Source of the DNA: Sungkyunkwania multivorans
GTDB lineage: Bacteria > Bacteroidota > Bacteroidia > Flavobacteriales > Flavobacteriaceae
Length of the DNA stretch: 64,000 nt
Direction: 5' to 3'
Assembly: GCF_042675645.1 (NCBI RefSeq)
Contig: NZ_JBHTJH010000004.1
Span: 186,001-250,000 of the forward strand
Part shown: positions 34,963-43,225 of the stretch, piece by piece
Position numbering within the stretch: position 1 is the first letter of the stretch
Layout: each line of letters opens with the position of its first letter
Program-made: the position numbers and the translations under genes
The notes under the pieces: generated by a model
What the model saw: only the letters and a program-made list of their open reading frames with translations
Told to the model about the DNA's origin: nothing
Database searches by the model: none

Positions 34963-36303
34963 TTATATACTTGGATCATTTGGCGTATTTGGATTGCTAT
35001 TTCTCTCATTATCCGGGTAGGGATAATAATTACGGTTGCGTTCTTCGTTATATTGCATAGCGGCGCCACTAGGTTGTGGACGCCCAAATCTTCTGCTATC
35101 CTCTAGACTCATCCCGGTAAGGAACAGCTCTGCTCTTCTATTTCGATACACTTCTAAAAGAAGTGCATCCACGGTGGTCGCCCCTGCGTACGCACCCACA
35201 TTGGCATTAATTCCGAAGGGGTCACTATTATCCGTAAGCACATCATTAATCGCATTGATCGCTGCAGACGTATCTGGGGTTGCTTTCCGCAAATTGGCTT
35301 CAGCGATGATCAGATTCATCTCATCGGGAATATAGACAGGGATATCTTCGGTATTTATATCAAAGAAACCTGCTAGATCTTCTATAGGCAAACCGTTTTG
35401 ATTGGTCTGGCTCAGTGGAATCAAATAAAACCCTGATCGACCATCCATTGTGTCATAAACAAAAGTGCTAGGTAAACCAAAATTATCCCGAGGCTTAAAA
35501 TTTGGCGCACTGTTTTGATAGACTCTGGCCCAAATAGGATTTAAGTTTTGAGTGTCGTATTTAAAAACCGAGGTACTGCTTTGATCAACATTGTTTGCGG
35601 CGGTTATCGCGGCGTCATAATTACCTGCAAAGAGATAATACCGGGCCAAAAAGGCCTCGATGATATTTTGTAGGTCGATGTCTCCTTTGGTGATTTCCTG
35701 TTCAAACTCTTGAGAGACAGGTGTGGCCACTATCAGTGCCTTAGCCTCATTCAAAAGCTCTATTGCTCTTTCAAAACCAGCTTGTTGAGGTACGAACGAA
35801 GCATTATTATCCTGATTCGTCTCAATTACGACCTGCTCATAGTTTTGTGCTAAACTACCGATGCATAAAGCCCTATACAATTTGGCATAGGCCGTAAGTC
35901 CGCTTTTTGTGCCTGGAGCAAGACTGATGCCGGGTGTGCTAGACTCTACATCCTCGGCTATCTTCATTATTCTCAGCATCGTGGCCCATAGCCCCCTTAC
36001 GTTGGAATTGAAATTTGGAAGGTCTGCACCTCCATCCTCTAGTTCGATCATATTTTGAAAGGTAGTGGTAATTCCGCCCTCTCTTGTCGTGATGGCAGGT
36101 GTTTCAACAATCCACCGGATTCCTGTAGTTGAGTATAGCTGTTGCATTCCAACGGTAGCTGCCAAAATACCTTCTCTAGATGAATAGGTCTGTTCATCTG
36201 TAGCGGCGTTTGGATTATCAAAGTCCGTCTCACATGAAACCAAGAAAACCAATAAGATAAGTCCTTTGACTCTGAGATTTTTAAAGTTGAATATATTTTT
36301 CAT
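34963..36303 (-). CDS. SusD/RagB-family outer-membrane lipoprotein
   Basis: This 446-aa protein has a lipoprotein signal (about 1-24, LILLVFLVSC). It shows helical TPR-like segments and the closing YRNRRAELFLTGMSLEDSRRFGRPQP with FYPYP-like NRNYYPYPDNE, standard for SusD-like surface substrate-binding proteins. It pairs with the SusC-like channel 18 bp upstream and would cap it as a hinged lid. The substrate is unknown. Confidence 0.92.
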   Translation of the reverse strand: MKNIFNFKNLRVKGLILLVFLVSCETDFDNPNAATDEQTYSSREGILAATVGMQQLYSTTGIRWIVETPAITTREGGITTTFQNMIELEDGGADLPNFNSNVRGLWATMLRIMKIAEDVESSTPGISLAPGTKSGLTAYAKLYRALCIGSLAQNYEQVVIETNQDNNASFVPQQAGFERAIELLNEAKALIVATPVSQEFEQEITKGDIDLQNIIEAFLARYYLFAGNYDAAITAANNVDQSSTSVFKYDTQNLNPIWARVYQNSAPNFKPRDNFGLPSTFVYDTMDGRSGFYLIPLSQTNQNGLPIEDLAGFFDINTEDIPVYIPDEMNLIIAEANLRKATPDTSAAINAINDVLTDNSDPFGINANVGAYAGATTVDALLLEVYRNRRAELFLTGMSLEDSRRFGRPQPSGAAMQYNEERNRNYYPYPDNERNSNPNTPNDPSI

Positions 36304-36321
36304 CGTTGTAGATTTTAAAAG

Positions 36322-39300
36322 TTAAAAGGATACATTGATTCCAAACTGAAAGGTTCGAGGAATAGGTACGGCTGCAAAGTCAAAACCGCGTACATTACCT
36401 TGGCCACCAGTGTTGACCTCTGGGTCCCAGCCACTATAGTCATCCCAAGACACTAGGTTTCTACCGACGAGGCTCAGTTTGATATTATCAATTGCTTTAA
36501 ACGGGGTTTTTATATTATAGCTGAGGGAAACCTCTCTTAATTTAATAAAAGAACCATCTTCTACAAACTCTTCGAAGATACCTGCTTGGGCACCGCCAAA
36601 TCCTTTAGGGCGATTGCCCAATAATTCTTCACCAACATTAGAACCACCACCAAATATAACATTGTCTAACAAACGTCTGTTCCAATTGAACACATCAAAT
36701 CCTTGGACAGCATCGAACTGTATGCGAAAATCAAAGTTCTTGTAACTGAATTCGTTGATCAGCGAGCCATACCAGTCGGGATTTGGATCTCCCAAGACCT
36801 TTGAAGATTCGCCATCGGCGGTAACCCCTCTAAAGGGATATCCGTCCGCATCCAGTGCAATATCACCATTGGCTTCTCTAGCGTAAAATTGACGATAGAA
36901 TACTCCCAGCGGTTGCCCTTCTATGACGAAGTTGGTAGAAAAACTTCCTGCAAGCGCAAATTGCTGACCGGCAACATTGGTGATCACATTGTCATTGCTT
37001 GTATACGTCGCGGTGATGTTCCACGAAAAATCGTTCGTTTTAATTGGGGAAGCCCTAAGTAAAACTTCTATTCCCTCATTTTCCAAGGTGCCGACGCTTT
37101 CAAATCTTGAACCGAACCCAGACGATGGTGACAGCTCCCTCTGAAGGAGAAGGTCTGAAACCTCCTGTTTGTAATAGGTAAATTCAACACCCAACCGTCC
37201 ATTGAGGAAGCTAGCATCGAATCCCAATTCAAATTCCTCTTGTCGTTCAGGAGCGGCATCGGAATTACCTAACAAGGTACTCGGTATAAGGCTTGTGGAT
37301 CCATTGATGGCACTTGGGGAAAAGTTAGTAAAACGAGAGAATTGGGCTAAAGCATCCAATCCGCCAGATTGTCCCCACGCTGCGCGTAATTTCATTGTTT
37401 CAAAAATATCTCCAAAGGTGTTTTCCCAAAACCCTTCTTCCGAAACAACATAAGAGATGCCTGCTTTTGCATATAATTGATCTCGCTCATCTTGCCCAAA
37501 TGCAGAGGATCCGTCAGTACGTAAGGCGCCATTGATAAATAGTTTGTTTTTGTACCCAAAGCTTTGCTGAATAAAACCACCCCATAGCGCGAAAGGAATT
37601 CTTGTCTCGCCTTGCTCCAAAATACTACCCGAAGTTGCAGTTTCTACAATTGGGGGCAAACCGAGGGCTTGGATACCTATACGTTCTGTTTCTTGAAACT
37701 GATAGGTACCTCCAATAGTTGTCGTACTTTCGATATCGGGAGTGATAGTGGTTCTATACGTTATATTTAGGTCGCTGTTATATTGAAAATTGTTCGCATC
37801 GCTCCTTCTTGCAAAGCCGTCACCATTTGGGGAGGTGTTGTTTATTGGGATGAAAGCGGTTCCCGACTGATTGTAATAATCTATTCCCAAAGTGTATGAG
37901 GCCGTAAGTCCCTTAAAAATTTGGGCGTCTAATTTGAAGCTGGTAATGAAACGATTGGTCTTATTTCCAAACTCGAAACGGTTTACTGCTTCTGCAGGAT
38001 TGGTCCTTGGAACCAATAAGGAGGTAACTGGATAGACACCTGATGAATCGGGTGTAGGGTTGATAGAGTTGTCACTAAAGACAAAGCCTGTAATCGCGCC
38101 ATAGGCCGAATTGATACCACCATTAGGGATGTCACTGCTAACGCTTCGCGTGAAGTTAAAATCACCTGTGATATCCAACCAGTCAAAAGTTTTGAGACTT
38201 ACATTCGTCTTAAAACTGGTTCTTTTGAAGTTGGTATTCTTTATGATGCCCTCATTGGCAAGGTGCGAAGCAGAAACGTAATAGTTTACATTTTCCGAAC
38301 CGCCGCTCACAGATAGGGCATTTTCAAAACCATATCCCGTTTCAAAAAATTCTTCTTGATAATCATAACGTGTTACCGGGATGGTGGCTAGGTTGTTTCT
38401 ATCAAAGGGATCGACCCAGGCAAGACCAACAGTGTTATAGTCGATCTTTTTGCGTAACGAATTGCTTCGAACATTTGTGGTGAAGTTGAATTTGGGTTGG
38501 CCGATGATTCCCTTTTTAGTGAAGATCTGTATCACCCCATTGTTCGCCCTAGACCCATAAATTGCCGCTGCTGCTGCTCCTTTGATCACCTCTATCTTGG
38601 CAATATCATTCGGGTTGATATCGGCTAACCTGTTTTGAGTATTTCCGCCAATGTCCACCAATTCATTGCTGGCATTGTTGATGATAACACCATCGAGAAT
38701 ATATAAAGGCTGATTGCCTCCTAAGGAGCTAGAGCCTCTCAACAATACGGAAATGCCGCCTGCTGGGTCTCCAGAGTTTTGGGTCACTAAGGCTCCCGTG
38801 ATTTTTCCCTGTAGTGCCTGGTCTACTTGTGTGGAAGAATTGTTGGTCAGTGCTTCGGCATTTACCGATGAGATATTGTTGCCCAAAGCTCGTTTGTTTG
38901 CACCGATGACATTTCCGGTGACGACTACTTCATCTAAATTTAGAAGATCGTCAGAAAGCGTGAAGTCTATTGTGATCGTATTGCTATCAGCTGTATTAAA
39001 GGTAGCTCTGGCAGTAGTATATCCCACATAGCTGGCGATAAGGAGATACGAGCCGGCGTCCAATATAGCTGTGAATTTATAGTTGCCGTCAAAGTCAGAG
39101 ATGCCACCGTAAGAGGTACCATCGATAAGTATTGAAGCGCCGGGAAGGGGTGTCCCACTCTCCTCGTCTGTAACGGTCCCTGAAATGGAATAAGTGTTCT
39201 GTGCTTTTATAGAAAAACACATCAACAAGGTAAGGGTCACCAAGAAGAGATGTCTCGGTCTCCATTCCTCATTTCTAATTGCGTTGAGAAATACTGTCAT
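36322..39300 (-). CDS. SusC/RagA-family TonB-linked outer-membrane channel
   Basis: The 992-aa protein has a long signal peptide (about 1-34, ending IKAQ) and a carboxypeptidase-like regulatory domain (ISGTVTDEESGTPLPGASI, about 38-130). The plug carries LNLDEVVVTG and ALQGKITGALVTQNSGDPAGGISVLLRGSSS (about 160-195), and GAAAAAIYGSRANNGVI lies in the conserved plug end. The C-terminus is a barrel strand ending IPRTFQFGINVSF. It imports a bulky nutrient using TonB energy. It starts 40 bp downstream of the nagB fusion gene. Confidence 0.95.
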   Translation of the reverse strand: MTVFLNAIRNEEWRPRHLFLVTLTLLMCFSIKAQNTYSISGTVTDEESGTPLPGASILIDGTSYGGISDFDGNYKFTAILDAGSYLLIASYVGYTTARATFNTADSNTITIDFTLSDDLLNLDEVVVTGNVIGANKRALGNNISSVNAEALTNNSSTQVDQALQGKITGALVTQNSGDPAGGISVLLRGSSSLGGNQPLYILDGVIINNASNELVDIGGNTQNRLADINPNDIAKIEVIKGAAAAAIYGSRANNGVIQIFTKKGIIGQPKFNFTTNVRSNSLRKKIDYNTVGLAWVDPFDRNNLATIPVTRYDYQEEFFETGYGFENALSVSGGSENVNYYVSASHLANEGIIKNTNFKRTSFKTNVSLKTFDWLDITGDFNFTRSVSSDIPNGGINSAYGAITGFVFSDNSINPTPDSSGVYPVTSLLVPRTNPAEAVNRFEFGNKTNRFITSFKLDAQIFKGLTASYTLGIDYYNQSGTAFIPINNTSPNGDGFARRSDANNFQYNSDLNITYRTTITPDIESTTTIGGTYQFQETERIGIQALGLPPIVETATSGSILEQGETRIPFALWGGFIQQSFGYKNKLFINGALRTDGSSAFGQDERDQLYAKAGISYVVSEEGFWENTFGDIFETMKLRAAWGQSGGLDALAQFSRFTNFSPSAINGSTSLIPSTLLGNSDAAPERQEEFELGFDASFLNGRLGVEFTYYKQEVSDLLLQRELSPSSGFGSRFESVGTLENEGIEVLLRASPIKTNDFSWNITATYTSNDNVITNVAGQQFALAGSFSTNFVIEGQPLGVFYRQFYAREANGDIALDADGYPFRGVTADGESSKVLGDPNPDWYGSLINEFSYKNFDFRIQFDAVQGFDVFNWNRRLLDNVIFGGGSNVGEELLGNRPKGFGGAQAGIFEEFVEDGSFIKLREVSLSYNIKTPFKAIDNIKLSLVGRNLVSWDDYSGWDPEVNTGGQGNVRGFDFAAVPIPRTFQFGINVSF

Positions 39301-39339
39301 AATGTTTTAATTGGGTTGATCTATTATTATTATACCTTA

Positions 39340-41286
39340 TCAAAAATGATATCTAACAAATCCTTCAACAGCCTCATATTCGGCAAGGCCGAGCTGATCG
39401 TATTTGTTGGCAGTCTCTCGGTTACGCTGTTCAGCTCTTTGCCAAAACTCTCGTTCATCGGCACCTGGGAACATCGCTTTGTCCTTTTGAGATTGATGTC
39501 TAAAGATGGCGTTCCGCTTTCTTTTCATGTCTTTGGGACCGATTGGGACGGCCATTTCCATGTCGGCAATATCCCATTCTTGCCACGCACCTCTGTATAG
39601 CCAGAGATAAGTGTCTTTCAGCCAATCGATATTTTCACTAATTAGTTGTTCAACAGAATTGATTATAATTTGCAGGCACACACGATGCGTGCCGTGAGGA
39701 TCGGAAAGGTCGCCAGCGGCGAAGATCTGATGTGGTTTTATCTCGTTAAGAAGCTTTAAGGTGATATCGATATCTAGTTGAGAGAATGGTTTTTTCTTAA
39801 CCGTTCCTGTTTCGTAAAAGGGGAGATTAAGGAAGTGCATATTTTTTTCATCAATCCCACAATAGCGGCCTGCAGAGAGTGCCTCTCCTTTTCGTATTAG
39901 GCCTTTGAGCTCTAAAATTTTTGGAGGATCCAAGTCACCTGCATGCTTTTGTCCTATGAAAAATTGTGTTTCCTCAAATAGCTTTTTAGCTTCACTTTTT
40001 GCCTCATCATGTTGAATCGCTTCGTGGGCGAAGTCTAAAAAACGCAGCACATCATCATCGAATACGGCTATATTTCCTGAGGTTTGATAGGCAACATGTA
40101 CATCATGTCCTTGGTCCACCAACCGCATCAAGGTGCCTCCCATCGAGATCACATCGTCATCGGGGTGTGGACTAAAGATGAGTACTCTCTTTGGATAGGG
40201 AGAAGCTCTTTCAGGTCTTTGAGAATCATCGGCTTTAGGTTTACCTCCTGGCCATCCACTAATGGTGCTTTGCAACTGGTTAAAGACCTTAAGATTAATT
40301 TCTTCGGCTGAACCGATTTCAGCGATAAGGTTGCCCATACCATACTCGTTGTAGTCTTCATTTGTGAGTTTTAAGATGGCCTTATTTGTTTTGCCTGAAA
40401 GCCAAATGGTCGCTTTTTTGATCAACTTTTCATTCCAACTACATTCAGATACCAACCACGGTGTATCAACTCTAGTTAGCTGTGATGCTGCTGCTTGATC
40501 CAGAACGATTTCGCAATTTGAATGTTGCTGAAGAAAGGTGGCCGGGATAGATTCCGTGACTGGACCTTCAACCGTCTGTTTAATGATCGCTGCTTTGCCT
40601 TCACCCCAAGCCATCAAATAGATCTTTTTAGCTGAGAGTATTGTTCCTACGCCCATGGTTATTGCCCTAGCTGGAACGTTTTCTTCTCCAAAAAAATCAC
40701 TTGCCGCATCTAAAATGGTTACTTTGTCCAATCGAATTAATCTTGTTCGGCTGTTGATTGAAGATCCTGGCTCGTTGAATCCCACATGACCAGTTCGACC
40801 GATGCCCAATAGTTGAATATCAATACCTCCTATTTTCTCAATTTTTTGTTCGTACGTTCTGCAGTATTTTTGGACCTGTTCTTTGGTTAAAGTACCATCA
40901 GGGATGTGAATGCTCTCTCTGGCGATATCAATATGGTCGAACAGATGTTCGTTCATGAATCGAACATAGCTATGAATAGAATCTGGAACCATGGGATAAT
41001 ACTCATCAAGATTGAATGTGACTACATTCCTGAAACTCAATCCTTGATCTTTATGGAAATGCACAAGATTCTCGTATACTTTGATCGGACTAGATCCAGT
41101 AGGCAAGCCTAATACTGCGGGTTGACCCTTCTTGGTCTTCTCTTGAATTAGGAGGGCAATTCTTTTAGCAAGATAGTAAGAAGCCTTGTTAGAATCCTCA
41201 TAAATTCTGGTATGAACCTTTTCAAATTTTCTGGATTCTGAATAAGCAGGGTCATACACTTTTTCTTTAGCAGCTTGATCCAGCAT
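39340..41286 (-). CDS. nagB: Glucosamine-6-phosphate deaminase-LmbE fusion
   Basis: The 648-aa protein joins two domains. NagB (about 25-280) has AVLGLPTGSSPIKVYENL, NLDEYYPM, LFDHIDIARESIHIPDG, LLGIGRTGHVGFNEPGSS and the TRLIRLDK phosphate-site region; it opens glucosamine-6-phosphate to fructose-6-phosphate and ammonia. A C-terminal LmbE/PIG-L deacetylase domain (about 360-620) shows VLIFSPHPDDDVISMGG and DPHGTHR with zinc ligands. The second domain may deacetylate a GlcNAc derivative. The fused form is known in Bacteroidota. It is first in a leftward set with susCD, suggesting amino-sugar use. Confidence 0.93.
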   Translation of the reverse strand: MLDQAAKEKVYDPAYSESRKFEKVHTRIYEDSNKASYYLAKRIALLIQEKTKKGQPAVLGLPTGSSPIKVYENLVHFHKDQGLSFRNVVTFNLDEYYPMVPDSIHSYVRFMNEHLFDHIDIARESIHIPDGTLTKEQVQKYCRTYEQKIEKIGGIDIQLLGIGRTGHVGFNEPGSSINSRTRLIRLDKVTILDAASDFFGEENVPARAITMGVGTILSAKKIYLMAWGEGKAAIIKQTVEGPVTESIPATFLQQHSNCEIVLDQAAASQLTRVDTPWLVSECSWNEKLIKKATIWLSGKTNKAILKLTNEDYNEYGMGNLIAEIGSAEEINLKVFNQLQSTISGWPGGKPKADDSQRPERASPYPKRVLIFSPHPDDDVISMGGTLMRLVDQGHDVHVAYQTSGNIAVFDDDVLRFLDFAHEAIQHDEAKSEAKKLFEETQFFIGQKHAGDLDPPKILELKGLIRKGEALSAGRYCGIDEKNMHFLNLPFYETGTVKKKPFSQLDIDITLKLLNEIKPHQIFAAGDLSDPHGTHRVCLQIIINSVEQLISENIDWLKDTYLWLYRGAWQEWDIADMEMAVPIGPKDMKRKRNAIFRHQSQKDKAMFPGADEREFWQRAEQRNRETANKYDQLGLAEYEAVEGFVRYHF

Positions 41287-41439
41287 GGTGGTTGGTCTTG
41301 GTTATCTCTACTAAAGATACTAAAAAGTTATGTTCTAGATGTTTAGAGCTTCTTATTCGTATTGAAGATACGTCGCTATATCGAAGTTATGGTGACCACT
41401 TTTTCGGTCCCATATCTTTGCATGATCCTTTAAAAAACC

Positions 41440-42555
41440 TTACTCTGGAACAATTTTGAGGATACCCTTGTTTTCTACCGCCACATAAATATAGCCATCG
41501 GGTCCTTGCCGTACATTTCTTACCCGTCCGACACCGTCGAAGAGTTTTTCTCTATAGGTCACTTGATCCTCTTTTAACTCAAGTCGTTCCAGATATTGGA
41601 AGGCTAATGAACCAACCAGCAAATTGCCTTTCCAGGCGGGATATTTGTCAGAGGTGACAAAGACCATTCCGCTCGGCGCGATCGACGGGGTCCAATAATG
41701 GATGGGTTGCTCCATCCCTTCCTTTTCAGTGAGCTCGGTGATTCTAGTACCACTATAATTAATACCATAGGTGATCACCGGCCATCCGTAATTTCTTCCT
41801 TTTCGCATGATGTTGAGCTCGTCGCCGCCACGAGGTCCGTGTTCGTGCGTCCAAATTTCACCAGTCAGGGGATGTTTGACCATGCCTTGAGGATTTCGAT
41901 TCCCATAGGTAAAAATGGCCTTTTTTGCATTGGGGCTATCTACAAACGGATTGTCTTTCGGGATTCGCCCATCATCATGAATTCGATATACTTTGCCACA
42001 ATCCCTTGTGATATCTTGTGGATTTTCATCCCTATTGCCACGGTCACCGATCGTAAAATAAAGATATCCATCATTATCGAACTCTAGACGACATCCAAAA
42101 TGTTGCCCTCTATTGCTGTTGGGAGTAGCTTTATAAAGCACTTCCTTATCGCTGAGTCGACCTTCTGTAATTTTCGCTCTCATTACTGCTGTGTTGGCCC
42201 CATTTTTTGGACCTTCAGACGATGCGTAGGATAGATACAACCAACCATTCTCTTCGTAATCCGGATGTAATTCGATATCCATAAGGCCTCCTTGACCAAG
42301 AAGTGCTATTTCTGGGAGATCTTGTATTTCTTGTTTTGTGCCATTTTTGAAATGGATAAGCTTTCCAGATTTCTCTGTGATCAGCATGCTGCCGTCAGGC
42401 AAAAAGGTCATGCCCCACGGAATATACATGTCATCTACAACCGTAATGAGTTTATAGTTTTGAATGGGGCTTGATTGTGCTTTCAACTTACTTGGCTGTT
42501 GTTTTGCACAAGCAAAAAAGGCTAGGCAAATTAAAGTGTACAAGATTCTCTTCAT
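41440..42555 (-). CDS. PQQ-dependent sugar dehydrogenase-like lipoprotein
   Basis: I start at ATG 42555 (MKRILYTLICLAFFAC, lipid Cys 16); the longer frame begins at a TTG. The protein (371 aa) is a six-bladed beta propeller of the glucose/sorbosone dehydrogenase family: WGMTFLPDGSMLITEKSG, LGQGGLMDIELHPDY, GQHFGCRLEFDNDGYLYFTIGDRG, YGNRNPQGMVKHP and THEHGPRGGDELN. These supply PQQ and calcium ligands in aldose dehydrogenases such as E. coli YliI. It likely oxidises aldoses in the periplasm. The sequence upstream of it on the other strand leads to tRNA-Pro. Confidence 0.9.
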   Translation of the reverse strand: MKRILYTLICLAFFACAKQQPSKLKAQSSPIQNYKLITVVDDMYIPWGMTFLPDGSMLITEKSGKLIHFKNGTKQEIQDLPEIALLGQGGLMDIELHPDYEENGWLYLSYASSEGPKNGANTAVMRAKITEGRLSDKEVLYKATPNSNRGQHFGCRLEFDNDGYLYFTIGDRGNRDENPQDITRDCGKVYRIHDDGRIPKDNPFVDSPNAKKAIFTYGNRNPQGMVKHPLTGEIWTHEHGPRGGDELNIMRKGRNYGWPVITYGINYSGTRITELTEKEGMEQPIHYWTPSIAPSGMVFVTSDKYPAWKGNLLVGSLAFQYLERLELKEDQVTYREKLFDGVGRVRNVRQGPDGYIYVAVENKGILKIVPE

Positions 42556-42561
42556 GACCAA

Positions 42562-42720
42562 TAGATTAATATCTGAAATTACAAATTATTCTTTATTACA
42601 ATTAAATAAAAACTATATATTTGCAATCCTTAATTTGGGAGGGCAATATACATTACACTTAAGTTATAAGCTTCTCCCAACATGGGGCCTACTAGGTTTT
42701 GGAGTAGTTATTGAAACTTA
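42562..42720. other. Gene-free leader with hairpin, upstream of tRNA-Pro
   Basis: This stretch has a + strand promoter element (42616-42623), then a 7-bp inverted repeat TTGGGAG (42635-42641)/CTCCCAA (42674-42680) with a 32-base loop, and AT-rich filler. I see no coding gene. A short transcribed RNA leading into the tRNA is possible. Confidence 0.5.
42616..42623 (+). promoter_or_regulatory. Putative -7 element upstream of tRNA-Pro
   Basis: TATATTTG matches TANNTTTG on the plus strand. The -33 region has no TTG, only TTT at 42592. Transcription would run through the decayed tRNA copy into tRNA-Pro at 42873. Confidence 0.55.
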
Positions 42721-42768
42721 GTATTTGGTATTTGACATATTGTTTTATTTACACCATTCGGGGTGTAG
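42721..42768 (+). repeat. Direct repeat A of the tRNA-Pro region
   Basis: This 48-base block (AT-rich leader plus CGGGGTGTAG) is a diverged copy of 42836-42882, about 114 bases downstream. Both run from a TATTTG/AATTTG-rich leader into the first ten bases of tRNA-Pro. Confidence 0.7.
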
Positions 42769-42831
42769 TACCGCAACAAGTGCGGGACAGGCTCCGCTCG
42801 GTATCGCGCCTTGGCGCTGCAGGTTTCATTC
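42759..42831 (+). pseudogene. Decayed tRNA-Pro copy with inserted hairpin
   Basis: It begins CGGGGTGTAG like the intact tRNA, is interrupted by about 30 bases that fold as a hairpin (CCGCA...TGCGG, closed by TACCG/CGGTA), then resumes as CGGTATCGCGCCT, TTGG, CGC and GCAGGTT. These match the D arm, anticodon arm and T arm of the tRNA at 42873 with deletions. It cannot form a cloverleaf. Confidence 0.6.
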
Positions 42832-42835
42832 TTTT

Positions 42836-42882
42836 GGAATTTGCCATTTGAAATATTGATTATTTCACTATTCGGGGTGTAG
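42836..42882 (+). repeat. Direct repeat B of the tRNA-Pro region
   Basis: Partner of repeat A; this copy leads into the intact tRNA-Pro. It marks an ancient tandem duplication of the tRNA with its leader. Confidence 0.7.
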
Positions 42883-42950
42883 CGTAGCCCGGTCATCGCG
42901 CCTGCTTTGGGAGCAGGAGGTCGCAGGTTCGAATCCTGCCACCCCGACCA
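42873..42950 (+). tRNA. tRNA-Pro (anticodon TGG)
   Basis: A cloverleaf can be drawn: acceptor CGGGGTG/CACCCCG, anticodon stem CCTGC/GCAGG around loop TTTGGGA (anticodon TGG), T stem GCAGG/CCTGC around TTCGAAT, discriminator A and an encoded CCA at 42948-42950. The D arm begins GCGTAG and pairs GCG/CGC. Confidence 0.95.
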
Positions 42951-42973
42951 ACAAAAGCCAGACACACTGTGTC

Positions 42974-42983
42974 NNNNNNNNNN
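42974..42983. other. Assembly gap (ten N)
   Basis: Ten N directly follow the palindrome GACACACTGTGTC (42961-42973). The true length and content of the gap are unknown, so the tRNA-flanking sequence may be incomplete here. Confidence 0.98.
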
Positions 42984-43225
42984 CATACCCACTAAAATAG
43001 CACAATTTTGCGGGCAGAGCCGTTTCTAACCGTTAAAAACAGGTAATTTGAATAGTCTATAAACAGGGAGATACACCTCTTAAATGCAGTCTCATATAAA
43101 ATTCCTATAGAAATCAAGAATTTTCAATGACGACAAGGGGAAAGCGCGATGTAAGCGCTTACAAACACTTACAAATGTTTACAAGCGACTACAAACGTTT
43201 AAAAATTCTTAATCGGATAATTGCG
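42984..43225. other. Non-coding stretch after the assembly gap
   Basis: It contains no recognisable gene. The left part is AT-rich; the right part holds the exact 10-bp repeat array (43156-43205) next to the end of the LETM1-related gene. A 45-codon frame (43127-43261) is open but overlaps that gene and the array, so I do not call it. Confidence 0.6.
43156..43205 (+). repeat. Five tandem 10-bp repeats
   Basis: Five units follow each other exactly every ten bases, consensus CGYTTACAAA: CGCTTACAAA, CACTTACAAA, TGTTTACAAG, CGACTACAAA, CGTTTAAAAA. One helical turn per unit places all copies on the same face of the DNA, as expected for a cooperatively binding protein or for recombinase arm sites. 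Confidence 0.75.

Noticed and set aside
42961..42973. GACACACTGTGTC before the N gap as a biological operator
   Set aside because: A perfect palindrome ending exactly at a gap is more likely an assembly-end artefact; it is only mentioned with the gap.
42708..42992. Minus-strand frame through the tRNA and the N gap
   Set aside because: It reads through ten N and through the tRNA-Pro gene on the opposite strand, so it is not coding.
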